The position numbers and the translations under genes were made by a program. From contig BRXU01000002.1 of NCBI GenBank assembly GCA_030267565.1, positions 7,197,501-7,261,500 of the forward strand: DNA of 64,000 nt, in the 5' to 3' direction. Origin of the DNA: Pleodorina starrii (Eukaryota > Chlorophyta > Chlorophyceae > Chlamydomonadales > Volvocaceae). Positions within the stretch are counted from its first letter, which is position 1, and every line of letters starts with the position of its first letter. The notes under the pieces are model-generated. The model saw nothing but the letters and a program-made list of their open reading frames with translations, ran no database searches and was not told the origin of the DNA. Shown in pieces: positions 1-13,400 of this stretch.

Positions 1-329
1 GTATCGCAGTGAAGGAACGGAGACGGCGTTCAGAGGTGGAGTGAGAGTGGGGTGGGGGTGGGGAAGGTTACCGGTATGCGGGTTGAGACTTTAGAGGGTG
101 ACAGGCAGAGTGGGGAAGCCGTCCGGTTTGCACACTGGTGCCCATACGACGAAAGGGGAAAGCAGCCCCAAAGGAACACACCTGGGGTCGCGAGGGTCGC
201 GAGGGTGGAGGGGAGGGCAGAGAGGGACGAGGTTCATGAGCCGAGGTTCGCCTCACGCACACACGCAAACGCGCACGTTTCACGCGCCCGCCCCTGTCCC
301 CTTCCCCGCCCTGCCCCACTCCGACCCAC

Positions 330-3300
330 CACCGCGTAGGGCCCATCCGCCTCGTTTTCCTCGTTCATGGGCGGCTGCCTCATGATGTAGCTCAGCATGG
401 GCAGCACGAACGCCGCCGTCTTTCCGGATCCGGTCTCGGCAATGCCGATGACGTCGCGCTGCTGCATGCCCAGAGGGATGGCGGCCATCTGGATGGGGGA
501 GGGCTTCTTGTAGCCCACACGTTCGATGGCCTGGCGGGGGGGGGGGGGGTGGATGGGTTGGAGTTGGATGGAGGTTGGAGTTGGATGGAGATGGGATGGG
601 TTGGAGGGATGGTTTCTGGTTCCTGGATTGGCAGAATTGGCTTTTGTGTCAGTGGGCAACCGGCTCTTGGAAGCGTGGGAGGCGACACGCGGGAGGACGG
701 GCACGAGCAGGGGACAGGGCTGCGGGGTGCATGGGACAACGCGTGTCTCGTCTCCGCTGCCCTTTCGTGAGGCCGCGTCCCCATCTCTCCAACCCCTTCC
801 GCCACCATCAGAGCACGCAGCAGGGCCGCCCGGCAGCAGCCCGGCGGTGCGAACCGCATCTAATTGGGAGGGAGGCCTGGAGGGAAAGGGGGCACCCTCT
901 CTCGACGCTCGCTCATCGCCACCCGCAATCGCAACCACCGCCCCAACCCTCAAACCCGCATCTCTCAATGCCCCCCTGCCCCTGCCCCTGTACCTGCCAA
1001 TCACAATCCTCCCGTTCCACCTCCCGCCCTCACCCCCTCCCCCGCTTCCCCTGCCCGCCGCGGCGCTCGGTTCTCGGGTCTCAACACGCGCACGCCACCG
1101 GCCCCGCCCACCGCCCGCTGAGGGCTGGCGGCGGGGCGGCGGCGCCGTTCAGCTTAGATCATGTGGTTTATGGTCGTCATTGCGCCGCGGATCGGGAGCC
1201 GAACCCCTCCCCATCCCTCTCTCCATCCCGTCCTCCCTTTCAACCCCCCCTCCCCCCTCCTCGGCCGCCCTCCTCGTGAGACCCCGATCCCCTTTCAACC
1301 CCAACGCGCTCGGCGCCGGGCACTGCCCTCGGCCCTGCTTGACAACCCCAAGAGGGTCGACACACACACGCCGCAACCCACCCCACGTCCCCACCCCACC
1401 CCACCCGGCGGCCGCCGACATTGCACCCCCGATCGGTGACTCAACCCGCACGCCGCACACCCACCCCCGGCCCCTCAACAGCTTTCCCCTTACACCGCCT
1501 TTCCCCCCGGCCCCTCACCACCTCCCCGATGAATTAGCCCGCTCTCATCCCGCTCCACACCGCCCGTGTCCCCGCCCTGCTGAATCATCCATCAACCCTC
1601 CTTCCGCTCTCCCGCCGCTCCCTCCGTGTACCAGCATGCCCCAACGCAGGCGCCTCGCCCCGGCAAAACACGGCCGCGCGCGGCCCCCACTCCAGCCCCC
1701 TCCCACCCCCCTCCCCCTCCCTCCCCTCCCGGCCCCCCCCGCCCCAGCTCCCCACCTTCCTCAGCAGCGGCGGCAGTCCGCTCTCGTCCCAGTTCCTGAT
1801 GGGCAGCACCGTGTTGACCCCCCGGTAGCCGATGTTGAAGTCCTCACGGAAGATCCGCCAGTCGCGCTCCGTCATGTCCTCAAGAGCCTTCTCAGTCCAG
1901 TGACGCTCCACCTGATGGGGGGGACGAGGGAGGGCGGGGGTTGAAGAGTGAATTTGCAAGAATGAAGCAAGAAGCCCTGCGGGGGCGGGGGGGAACGAAC
2001 GGAGGAGGAGGAGGAGGCGGAGGAGGAGGCGGAGGAGGCGGGGATGGATGGATGGTTGGATGCGCTGGGTGGTGGGTTCTGCCATGCTCCCTTTGCCCTT
2101 GCTCTGTGACCCCACGGGAATACATGAGGCACACACACGCACACACAGCCACACACAACGTACGCTCGCTCGCCCGCTCACCCGCATGTCGAAGCCGTCG
2201 TACTGGTCCGCCAGGCGCTTGCGCTCCCGGTCGTGCTCCCGCGTCTCAGCGGTCTCGCCCAGACCCGCGGCGGCGCGAGCCTGGCGGAGAGGGGGGAAGG
2301 GGGGAAGGAGGGGGAAGGAGAGAGGAGAGGCAGGTGGGTAGCGGCAGAGGTACAGGGGCAGTGGACCCGCGGAGAAGCAGGGTAATTGACGACCCCAAGG
2401 CGGCCTTCATGCAGCCTTCATATAATACCTTCGGAAGGCCCCAACAAGGCCCCAAAGCAGGCCCCAAACTTGGCACCAGAGCAGGCCGGATTCCCCCCCA
2501 TCCCCCCCATCTCCCCCACCCCCCACACACACCTTTTTGAGCAGCTCCGCCTCCAGGGTGGCTGCCGCCTTCTTCTGCTCGCGGCGGTCGATGCCGGCCC
2601 GCATGCCGCGACCGAACATGAGAGCGGCCTCTGCAGGGGGAGGGGGTTTTGGAGGGTGGGGTAATTAAAACGGCCCGGGACGAAGGAACGCAACGCAGTG
2701 GGTGGGGTGTGTCGTTGGGTATGCAGAGGTTGCAGGAGTGAGCCCCTATACCGAACCAGAGATAACCGCCGGATACAGGCGGGGGGGGGACGGGGGTTCA
2801 GGGAGTGATATGCTCCTTTATAAAAGAATGAGTCACTGGGGACGGGGGAGAGGAGCACTGCCCGACTAGGCAATACCTCGCTGACTCGCTGAAATGCACA
2901 CACAAACGAAAACAGTCGGAAGATAGGTGTACCAGGAGGGTGTGATGGGTGTCGAGGGAGGGTAGTGGGGTGAGGGGTTGGGGCCCGAGGGAGGGAAGGG
3001 GGGACACGGAGTGATGTAGGTAGGGGGAATGGGCGGGGGCCGCGCGCATCCGGGGGTCAGGGAGTGATATGCTCCATTATATAACATGAGACACTGCGGA
3101 CGTCGTTAACCGCATCCGGGGGAGGGAATCAAACACCGCGTGCCACGTGCCAGAGGAAACGTCGGAGGTATCGGAGGGTGTTGTGCAGAGGCACGGAAGG
3201 ACGCTGTGCGAGCGAAGGCCTCTTCGGAACTACAAGTACCGGTGGGGTTGTACGTGTGAGGGAGGGCAGGCCTTGCAACGCAGCCGGCCGCCGTGCAAAG

Positions 3301-6300
3301 GAGCGCTCCAACCTGGCCCGCAGACACAGCAGCAGCAGCAGCGGTTGCGCCTTCGCCGCAGGAGCAGCCGCGGGGACCAATACCAGGCACCAACACCCTC
3401 GCATGCCGTAGTCCACCAGGCACCCGCAAGACACGAGGACGTAAGCTGCCCCTCTCCCCAGAGGCACTGGCCCCCGCCGCCAGCCCGCGGTCCGCGGTCC
3501 GCCCGGGTGTGCCGCTCTCACTCCCAACACTCCCCTCCCCCAACACTCCCTCCCCAACCTCCCCTCCCCCAACCCCGTCTCACCCCCCCCCCTTTTGGGT
3601 CTGGCCCGGTACACGCACCGTGCAGGTTGTTGTACAGCGGGTTGAGGTCCCGGGAGGTGTCGTCCTTGGAGTCCCAGTCGAAGTTGAATTTGAATTTCTC
3701 ACTGGGCCGCAGGATCTGGATCCAAGCAGAGCAGGCGGGAGGAAGCGAGGGTTAGGGAGAGGGGCTTACTAGGGAGGGGGGAGAAGAGGGGCGGGATGAC
3801 GGTCAGCCAACAACCCCTCGAAGGCTCGTAGGCCACGTAGGCTCGTTGGCACGGTGCGGAGACGCCACGAGGCACCGGCTGCGGAGGGTTGCACACCCTG
3901 CAATAAGGTGTGCGGCGGCGTTGTCCCACCTGCCTTTGCATGGCGCCACTTGCCATGAACCCCCCCGCCCTCACCCCCCGCCATCGCTCCACAACGGCGT
4001 CTCCCAGGCATGCGCGGCTCTCCATTCAGCCCCTTCCGCAACCCTCCACGTTATCCCGCCCCCCGCTTGCCAGGATTGAAAAACCGCGAAACTAAAGCCG
4101 CTCAGGCCCTTGACCCGTCGCCCCGCCCTCCCCCATATTTTGGGGTCTAGCCCCGTCATCTCCCTCAACTTTTGCGCCCTTGCTCCCTCACCCCTTCTCC
4201 CCCCTCCCCTGGCCCCCCCTCACCCGCTCCCCCTCACCCGCTTCTTGATCTTCTCCTGCCCCAGGTACTGCTGCTTGATCATCTCCAGCTCGCGCTCGCG
4301 CTCCGCAGCGGTCTGCTCGGGAACGCCGCCGCCGCCGCCCGGGGGCCCAGGGAGGGGCGTGCTGCCGCGGGCGGCCCTGGGGGCAGGGAGGGCAGGGGAG
4401 GGCGGGGGATACGGGTCGGTCCTTGGTGGGGGCTGAGAGCGGTGTGGCGCGGCGGAGGGCAGGGCGCGGGGCGCGGGGTGGGGGGCATGGGTCGGTGGAT
4501 GCCCAGCGGGCGACCTGGACCGCGGGGCGAGGTCCACGATGCGAAAGTACGGCAGCACGGCGGTCGGGTTGGGCGACAGGGGTGAGGGGCAGGGCGGCAG
4601 CGACCAGGTCGCAGAGCGAGGAGGGAGGATGGTGAGGGGGGGTGTGAGTGTGAGGGGGGGACAGATACCGCATGGCACAGGCCCGCGCTGCTGTGAAGAA
4701 CGCTGTGAGAAGCAGCGCCGGCGAAAGACGTGCCGCCAGGCATAGGAGGGAAAGGGGAGATCCCAAGCCGGTTACAAGACCCCCCCTTCAAAGCATGGAA
4801 CAAGAGGCGGTGGCGGCAGTCCTGCCTTGGTGGCAATTTTCCGACTGCTGCATTTTCGCCAACACAGGCGGTGACCCTAACGCCTCCGTCGAGGCGGTCA
4901 CGAGAGCTGTTGGCGCTTCAACAGTGGCGGTGACACATCTCAGGAAAGGAGTTGGGACGGCTGCAAACAAAGCCGGGGCAGCAGCAGCGGCGCCGCTGCT
5001 GCTGCCAGCTCCTGGAACCCCTAGCACACGAAACCAAATGCAGGAATAAACTCGGGACGAAGGTTCGTACCCGCATGATCGTACCCTTGTGCATCCGGCC
5101 CCCCCCCACACCCATATTTGCTCCAGTGCGTGGGTGCGTGCGCGCGTGCCTGCGTGTTGGCCCCACCCAGCCGTCCTTTCGCCTGCCAAACACCCACCCA
5201 GAAGCCCGCCCCCATTCGCTAAACGTTTCTTGCGCCGTCACCCCTCCTCGCAGGCCCTGCCCAGCGGCACACTGCACTTCCTCGAGACACCCCTTCCACA
5301 GGGTGACGAGAGCTGGAGAGCTGGAGAGATGAGACACGAACCGACAAACGAACGAACCAAACCCCAACAGACGACCGATAGACAATGAATGAAGACCAGC
5401 ACCCTCAGCACCCTCCGCGCCCTCCTCCTCCTCCTCACCTGCCCTTATCGTCGTCGCGCCCGCCCGCACGGTCCTTGTCCCGATCCCGATCCCTGCCACC
5501 ACCACCACCGCCGCCGCCGCCGTAGCCACGATCTCGATCGCCGCCTCCGTACCGATCCCGATCTCGGTCCCGCCCCCCGCCACCGCCGCGATCGCGATCG
5601 CCGTACGGGTCCCTGTCCCGGTCGCGCTCCCGATCGCGGTCCCACTCGCGCGCCGACGGCGGCAGCGGCGGTGGCGGCGGCAGCGACGCGCCGCCGCCTC
5701 CGCCTGCCGCCGATCGCGCCGAATCCATCTTGGCTAGCTGCGCCGCCTGCACGCCGGCGCGCGAGGCCTCCAGCTTAGCCAGAGCCAGCGCCTGGCGCTC
5801 GGCCTTTGTCAGGAAGCGGGGCTGCGGGAACGAGGGGGGGGCGGCGGGAAGAGGGGGAACAGTACCGATGGGAACACTACCGCAGCGTGGGGGCGGAGGC
5901 GGAAGGGGGACAGTGCGACAGCCCGGTTGGCGCATGCGAGCACACGGCTAGTTCATTGACACATGCGGAGTAGGGGCGGATGGAGGCCCGGCCCGAAACC
6001 AGGAGTACTAGAAGGACGAAAGGGAAGGGAAGGGAAGGGCACACTGCCGGGTGACAGTGCGGTCGGAGTTTGGAATCCAAAGGCCGTCCCGGGGAAAGGG
6101 GTGAGGTGTTGGGTAATGCGTAACGTTGGGTAACGTTGGGTAACGCCACATGGGCCACCAGTGCGATCTGGGGTCACAAAAAGCAAAGCGAGGCAGCCCG
6201 ACGCAACCGGGCGGGTCAACGCAGCGGAGGTTGTACGGCGGGTGCTGGGGCGCCGCGACGCGCGAGCTTAGCGTCATACGGGCCGAAAATCCCGCCGCAC

Positions 6301-8093
6301 GGCCCGCGGCCCGCAGGCATCCACGCCCCAGGCGCGGGTGAAGCCTCGCGGCCATCCCGGCCTGGGGCGTGGCGCTGCGGCGCTGCGGGGCCGGTGGTGA
6401 TGTGGGAGGGCAGTATCGGTATCAGCCCGCCGGGCCTTACGCGGGCCGTCCTTCTTGGCCCTCCGTTGCGGTGCGGGTGTGGGTACGTGTGTGGGTACGT
6501 GTGTGGGTGCGTGTGTGGGTGGGCGGCATCGGCTGACGGCGCCTCAAGGAGGAGGGGTTAGAGTGAATTTGCAAGAATGAAACAAGAAGCCATGGGGGGG
6601 GCGGGGGGCGAGCGCCGTGCAGGTGCGGTGCAAGTGCGGGGCCATTCCGACATCTTGCAGCGGTGTAAGGCGACAAGACGAAAGCGAGCGGGCCGGTAGA
6701 GTCCGTGTGTTGCGCTCCTGGCTCCGGATCCGGGCTGTGAGCTGGCTGCTGCATCCTACTTCCTCCCTGCTCCCCACACCTTCCCTGCTTCCCACTTCCT
6801 ATCATATACCTGCTGCCCTCCCCTCCCCTCCCTCTCTCCTTGCTGCGAACGCGGTGCAGGACAACCGCAGGTAGACCGCGTCGTGTCAAAGTAATATTGG
6901 AGGACGAAACTTCGTGTCAACGTAATTTGGAGGACGGAACGGGCGAGGGGAGAAGCCGGCGCTGGCGCAACGCGCTGAGGCGCTGAGGTGTGGGAGGGCA
7001 TGTCCGCGCTCGTCCCCAGACCCAACCCCCCCAACCGTCCGTCCGCAACCCCATCGCCCCCCATTCGTCCTCCGCCCTTCCTCCCCCCGGCCTAAACGTG
7101 GAGAATCCCCCTTTCTCCCCCCCCCCACGCGCCACACGGAGGTTCACCTTGGACTCCTCCTCCTGCTGTTGCTTCTTCTTCTTGAGCAGCTCCTCCAGGG
7201 AGAGAGGCTGTGGGGCGGGGGGAGGGAAGGGGGGGAGGGGTTGAAGAGTGTAATGCAAGAACGAAGCCGGGGGGGCGGGCAGCGGTAAGGGAGGGGAGGG
7301 CCGGTTGGCGGGACTTGAGGGATTGAGAGGAAAGGATCCGATACGGGTACTGGTTGGAGCAACTTAGCCCGGGGAGCAGAGCATTGGCTTGAAAGAGGTG
7401 AACATACGTGCAAGCGTGCGGTTGGATTGGAGTAACACGGAGACGATCGAAGGGCAGGGGACAAGCGGGTAAGCGGACACGGGTGCCGCGGCCGCCTGGC
7501 CCCGAAACCCAAAACACACTGGCTGAGGCCCGACAGCTGCCAACCGCGTGTCAACAGCCGCGGTAACAGGCGCGTACCTCTGGCTTCTTGGCAGCTGCCG
7601 GCGACATCGCGCGGGCCGCATCGGGCTCCTGCTTGGCCGCCGTGGCTTCCGCGGCGGCCTTGGCCTCCTCGTCCTCCTCCTGCTTGACGCGGGGAGCCGG
7701 GCTGGGCGATCTGCGCCTGCCATCTCGTCCCTCGTCCCGCCCATCCCGCTTGTCGCGGCCGTCGCGGCCGTCCTTGGCGTCGCGGCCATCCCGGTCCCGG
7801 CGATCCCGGTCCCGGTCTTTATCGCGATCTCGGTCCCTATCCCGGTCTCTGTCCTTGTCTTTCTCCCTGTCGCGATCTCTATCCTTCTCACGGTCCCTGT
7901 CGCGATCACGCCGGTCCTTGCCCCGACGGCCCTCCTCATCTCGACGGCGGTCGTCGTCGCGTTCGCGCCGCTCTTCACGCCGTTCATCCTTCTCTTGTCT
8001 GCTTCGCTTGCTGCCCCGCTCTTGGCTACGAGAGCGGTCCCGCTTGCTGCGCTCTCCGCCCCGGCTGGGGCTCGGCGAACGTGAGCGGCCCAT
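330..8093 (-). CDS. PRP28: PRP28/DDX23-type U5 snRNP DEAD-box RNA helicase, 5' part (gene continues beyond the left edge)
   Basis: Nine exons were read on the minus strand: 7578-8093, 7148-7207, 5439-5821, 4238-4361, 3619-3715, 2533-2630, 2182-2280, 1756-1911 and 330-530. All junctions keep phase with GT-AG sites and give 578 codons. Residues 1-172 are an RS/RD-rich N-terminus. Next come [11 protein letters not shown], a KAERQALAL stretch, a second Arg/Asp/Gly-rich block, and [17 protein letters not shown] followed by NPLY, a spacing typical of PRP28. [14 protein letters not shown] leads into the Q motif (GYKKPSPIQ, 517-525) and Walker A AETGSGKT (542-549). The family drives exchange of U1 for U6 at the 5' splice site in the nucleus. 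The DEAD box and helicase C domain lie outside the window. The ATG at 8093 is chosen because it opens the RS-rich exon. Family identity is very likely; the exact ends of the last exon (330 or 333) are less certain. Confidence 0.9.
1941..1980 (-). repeat. Shared intron 3'-end motif, copy 1 (PRP28 intron 7)
   Basis: Contains GAGTGAATTTGCAAGAATG (plus strand). On the gene's strand it ends 30 nt before the acceptor of exon 1756-1911, next to a C-rich tract. Confidence 0.7.
6558..6593 (-). repeat. Shared intron motif, copy 2 (PRP28 intron 2)
   Basis: Matches copy 1 across GAGTGAATTTGCAAGAATGA and then ACAAGAAGCC. It is not next to a recognised exon. Confidence 0.7.
7241..7270 (-). repeat. Shared intron 3'-end motif, copy 3 (PRP28 intron 1)
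   Basis: TTGAAGAGTG-TAATGCAAGAACGAAG, a slightly diverged copy lying 34 nt before the acceptor of exon 7148-7207. Confidence 0.65.
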
Positions 8094-8586
8094 GGCTCTT
8101 GGAGCCGATCACGTCCGCCTGGTGGGGCCTCGTAGATCTGAGAAACTGAGGTCCAATGCTTGTAGGAAGGAAGAGAAGAATATGATAAACGGAAAAGGTG
8201 TTAGCAGCACTTAGACTGGCTCTGCTAGTCAAATATTCTTGAGGGATAAAGCTTGGGAATAATGCATCCCGGCCTCCTTTGCGCGGAAGGGTTGCGATGT
8301 TTACGGCCCCGAGGTACGGAAAGCATTCCACGCAACTCACGGGGACGCTCCGGCAGAGGGCAGGCGTCTAAGGAAGGAAAAGCAGTAACAATTCTCGCTG
8401 GCAACATGATTGCTATGACTTTACTAGACCCCGCAGCATCACGGCCAGTTACAATGTCTTTCGGCGCTTGGGCCAACCTAGAAGTTTGTAGTCCGTGGTC
8501 AGGGGATGTTGCACATTGATGCCAAGCGTCTGCGAATCTCTAAATAGCTGGAGTTGTCCTAGTGCACGGAACTTTCGTAGGGCAAA
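8094..8586. promoter_or_regulatory. Divergent intergenic region between PRP28 and the PHRF1-like gene
   Basis: These 493 bp separate the two start codons of head-to-head genes, so both 5' UTRs and both core promoters should lie here. No clear TATA box sits at a convincing distance from either ATG; an AT-richer stretch occurs around 8225-8265. A bidirectional promoter is inferred from the arrangement only. Confidence 0.5.
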
Positions 8587-10366
8587 ATGCGCGTGGAGTG
8601 CGCAATCTGCTATGAGCGGACCCGGGACCTTGGCGAGCTGGACGCATGTTTGCACAGGTAACGCTCTTGACAGTGGGCCGGCAGTCGCGGAGGCATGGGG
8701 GGAACAGCTGGGCCGTGGCTCGTGCAGGACCAGACGCGGCGTGCCTCTTGGCCCCGCAACCCTTCTGTGCAACTCGACGTATAAGACCCACTCTCAGAGT
8801 CCTGCAAAAATCAACTACCAAAATGCGCTCGGTGTCATAAGGCAAAGCCGTGGGCCCCGGCGTTCGCCTCCGCCCGGTATCCTCTTTTGCCGTGCCCCTC
8901 CGTGGCTTCTCCGGGGCCCATAACCCCAATCCCCCCCAGATTTGACTCCCCTACCCCTTCGACACCCACTGCCAACCGTCCGAGCCGCCTTCCCATCTCA
9001 TATGCTGCTCCCCAGGTTCTGCTTCTCGTGCATCAGCCGCTGGGCCGACACCGAGAACCGGTGCCCCATGTGCAAAGAGCGCTTCATAGTCATCACGCGG
9101 AAGCGGCTGCCAAGGGTGGGTAAGGGCGCGACCGCGCGAGTCTTATCTTTCGAAGGCCGCTGTTCCTGGGCCCGTGGGGCGTTAACGCCCGGCTCGGTTT
9201 CTTACGCCTCCGTAATCACGCTCGGGGTCCCGGGGCCCGCCCCCGTGTGCATGGCGTGCCCGCAAGGGCGTATGCAAGATAAACGCAACCCTTTGCTTTC
9301 CACCACCAGTCACCCCAACACTCGTCTACTGCCCCGCGCCTGCCCTGGCGCCCGCCGAGGTTTTTCCCAGCGACTTGCGCGGCCGTATCGTGACTCACGC
9401 CGCCGTACCATTACTCGCACAATCCTGCTGGCAGATCCCCGTCGCACCCCTCTCTTCACCTCTGGGACTGGCGGGGTGGTTTGCAGGGCAACGGCGAAGA
9501 CCAGACAGGCGGCAGCTGCAGCGGCATTGCCGGTGCGAGTGCCAGTGCCGGCGGTGGCGGTGGTGGCGGTGGCAGCGCCAGCTGCAGCTGCCGACCCGTG
9601 GGTCGCAAACGCCCCAGAGTGCAGGCCGCTGCCGCAGCCGCAGCCGCCGAGTCGGCGGCCGCGCACGGCGCGGGAGGCAGCGGCGGCGGCGGCGGCGGCG
9701 GCGGCGGTGTGAGCAGCGAGGAGGACGAGTTCGATCCGGATGCGGGGGAGGGGCCCCGCAAGCGGCTCAAGGGGACGGTGGTGGAGACGCGGATCGTGGC
9801 GGACCGCAAGCAGGTGCGGCCGTGTTTGGGTGCTTACAGGGGCTGCTGCCTCTTAACCCCCAGCCTCTGGGGGCTGTTGGTTCAGTCTTTGGAAGAGTAG
9901 AGCCCAAGGGGCCGACTGGCCGTGAACACGGAGGGCTTGGGTGTTTGGGGACCGATGGGTTGGGGGACGGTTGGGTACGACTCACGCGACGCCTGCCGTC
10001 GCGTCCCGTCGTGGCACCGCCGGGGAGGGGTCTGGGACTGGTCTGGTCGACGGTCGGAGGAGGATGCGTGCGGATCGATACATGAGCGGGGTTGAGCCCC
10101 GCATGGCCATACACAAGGATCGGGTGGGCCTTGGGTTAGGACTTAGGAGGCCTTTCATGGGGGGGCTGGCGGGGGGCAAGAAAGAAGGTACCGCAGCGGG
10201 AGAACGGAGGCGGCGTTAGCCAACGGACCCTGAACCCAGCAACAAGCAATACTTACTGCTGCTGGGGGGCCTCGTTCCCCTCGCGGCTCTGTTGGAACGG
10301 CCCCCGCTTGGAGGCCTGAGCGGGTGCCTGTGCTTGTTGTTGTTTGGTGGGTGCGCCTCTCTTTAC

Positions 10367-10407
<41 letters not shown>

Positions 10408-13400
10408 CCGCAGACGTGGCAGCCGGGGGAGCTGCTTGCGCTGAACCTGGAGGCACTGCGCTGCCGGGTGTGCGACCGGGGGGACGACGAAGAGCACCTG
10501 CTGCTGTGCGATGGTGGGTGGGTGGCTGGGTGGGTGGCTGGGTGGGTGGGGCTGCTGAGGGGGGTGGGTGGGCGGCGAATGGGTGCGGAGTTGATGACCG
10601 TGCACTCGCACTCGCACTCGCGCACTCACTCGCTCGCTCGCACGCGCACCCACTAACTCGCTCGCTCGCTCACTCACTAGCTTGCTCGCTCGCTCTCTCG
10701 CTTACTCACTCACTCACTAGCTTGCTCGCTCACTCACTCGCTCACTCGCTCGCTCGCTCGCTCAACCACCCAAACACACCGTCCCTCGGCCGTTACCGTT
10801 CATTGGGCTCTTTGTGCCGTATGCGTTGTTCGTACACCCCCCCCCCTCTCACCCCGTCCCTCCATCCCCCCTCCCTCCCTGCCGTGTCCGTATCCGTATT
10901 CGTAACCTTATCCTCCACGTGCCAGGTTGCGATCAGGGCTTCCACACCTACTGCGTGGAGCTGCACGGCATTCCGCAGGGTGAGAGAAGGAGGGAGGGGG
11001 GGGCGGCGGGGAGTGTGCGTGTGTGTTAGCGGGGGAGGAGCTGACGTGGAGAGGAGGGGAGGGGAGGGAGAGGGGAGGGTAACGGGGACGAGGGGACGGT
11101 ACGTGCGTGTGTGCCTGCTCATGCACGCGTGCGCACGTATGCATGGTTGCATGCGTGTGCGTATTCGCGCATTGTGGTGTGTAGCTAGCTCGCTTAGACT
11201 GCATGTCCTCTCCCCCTTCTTCCCCGCGCGCTCGAATCGAGTCCAGGCGAGTGGTATTGCCCCGAGTGCGAGGAGCAGCGGGCGCTGCTGGCGGCGGCGG
11301 CGGGAGGACGCGGCAGGCGGCGGCGAGGCGGCGCACAGGCGGCACGCGGCGGCGGCAGAGGCAGCGGCACCGCTGCCCGCGGCCGCGGCCGCGGCGCCGC
11401 CGCCGCCGCGGCAGCAGGCAGCGACTCCGACTCGGACGTCCAGATTGTTGGCGAAACCACCGCCGCCGCCGCCGCTGCCGGTGACGATGACGGGTATGAG
11501 ACCATCGGCTCGGATGCGGAGGAGCAGGAGGGACCGGAGGGAGTGGGGGGGATATGGGTCAGCGGAAGCCAGCACGATGCCGATGACGATGAGGAGGAGG
11601 AGGGGGAGGGCGGGTTTTACGACGATGATGATGATGATAATGAGGAGGAGGAGGAGGGCGCGGCCGGCGGCAGCGGCTACGAGGATGATCTGGATGCGGT
11701 TCACGTCGGGGCCGCTGGCGGCAGCCGCAGCGGCGGCACGCGCCGCCGGGCGCGCGGCCGGAGCCGCACGCGCGGCCGCGGCCGCGGCCGCGGTCGCGGC
11801 CGCCGGCGCCGCGCCGCCGCGAGCGGCAGCCGTCGCAGCACGCGCGGCCGCCGCAGCGGCGGCAGCGGCCCGAGCCGCACGGCGCTGCGGGAGCGGTTGG
11901 GCACGGCGGCGCAAGCGCGCGCGCGCGCGGCGGCGCAGCCGGCGGGCAGCGCCGCCGCCGCCGCGGCGGCGGCGGCGGCCGCGGGGGATCTGGACGAGGT
12001 GCCGCTGGCGGAGCGCCGGACGGTGGCTCGGGCGCGGCTGTATGCGGACCAGCTGCGGGTGGAGATGATGCGAAGGAACTGGACGGTAAGGGAGGAGGGA
12101 GGGTTGGCTGAACCGGACAGGACTGGGGGGGGAGGGGAGGGCCCGTCGCTGCCGTTCCGCACCCTGCACCCTGCACCCTGCTGCCCCAGCCCCCCCCTTG
12201 CTTCCGAAATGATCCAACGACGCATTGCGCTCTTCATCCCCTGCTCCTTAATATACCGGACAGGCCCTACGGGACGCCGAGGCGCAGGAGTTCGGCCAGT
12301 CCACATTGGGGGCGGAGTTCCGCCGCGCGCAGCAGGAGCAGGCGGCAGCTGCGGCGGCAGCCGGCGGAAGCGGCGCCAGCGGCAGCGGCGGCTCCGGCTC
12401 CGCGGCGGCGGCGGCGGCGCGGGAGCGGGCCCTGTCGGCGCTGCGGGCGCAGCGCGCGCAGGAGGCCGCCGCAACGGCGGCGGCGGCGCGCGGCGCTGGC
12501 CTGGGCCGCCGCCGCGTCGGGACCGCCGCTGACATCGGGCTGCACAGCACGGGCGCGTACGGCAGTACGCCAGCGGCGACGTTCAGCCGCAGCGGCGGCG
12601 GCGGCGGCGCGGCGGCGGCGGCTGCTGCCGGCGATGACGACGGGCTGGCGGGAGCCTGGCAAACGCTGGGCCGACTGAGGGGTACGGCAGGCAGTGCCGC
12701 TCCTGGCCCCTTCAGCGGCGGTCGTGGCGCCGCCGCCGCCGCCGCCGCCGGCGGCGGCGGCGGTGCTCCCTCCCGCCTGGGCGGCCCGCCGGCGGGTCCA
12801 TCGCCGCTGGAGCTGCTGCGGTCTGCGGGCCCTGGCGCGCTGGTGGGGGGCTTCAGAAGGCCTCCGCCGCCGCCGCCGCCGCCACCGCTTCCCAGCTTCG
12901 CTGCCGTCAGCTCCGGCTCGGCTGCCGGCGGGGTGAGCGGCAGCGGCAGCAGCGCGCTGGCGGGTGCGCAGGCAGCGTCCCTGTCCAGCCCCCGCCATCG
13001 CCCGCCGCTCTCGGCGCTGGGCCCGGGCCTGACGAGGGCGCAGCCGCCGCCGGCGTCGGCGTCGGGAGCCGACGGGGGCCGCGGTGGGGCTGGCGGGAGC
13101 GGTGGCGGCAGCGCCGGCAGCGGCCCTTCAGGCCGGGCTGTTGGCGGCACCGCCGCCAGCTGGGGAATCGTCACTTGCCTGCCCAGCGACCCACGGGACC
13201 GCTCGGGATCGTCTGATGCGCCGGCGGCGCCGCCGTGCCGCCCTTCCTGGTCTCCGCGGCAGGGACCACAGTCGCGGCCGGGGGAGCGGCTGGGCTCGGG
13301 AGGCTCCCGGTCCGAGGGGGACGTGGCGGCGGCGCCAGCGGCGCCGCTCGCGGCGGCGGCCGGGGATCTACAGCCGGCCGGCGGCTCGCCGCCGTGGCGG

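Noticed and set aside
526..1944. 472-codon plus-strand open frame
   Set aside because: It is antisense to PRP28 exons and introns, and its Pro-rich translation comes from C-rich intron tracts.
7551..8214. Plus-strand Arg/Ser-rich frame opposite the PRP28 start
   Set aside because: The minus-strand reading has an ATG, an RS/RD-rich domain typical of PRP28 and an in-phase donor; the plus reading is its mirror.
12248..13174. Long minus-strand frame opposite exon 7 of the PHRF1-like gene
   Set aside because: Shadow of GCC/GGC codon runs in the real exon, which carries the supported reading frame and downstream motif.
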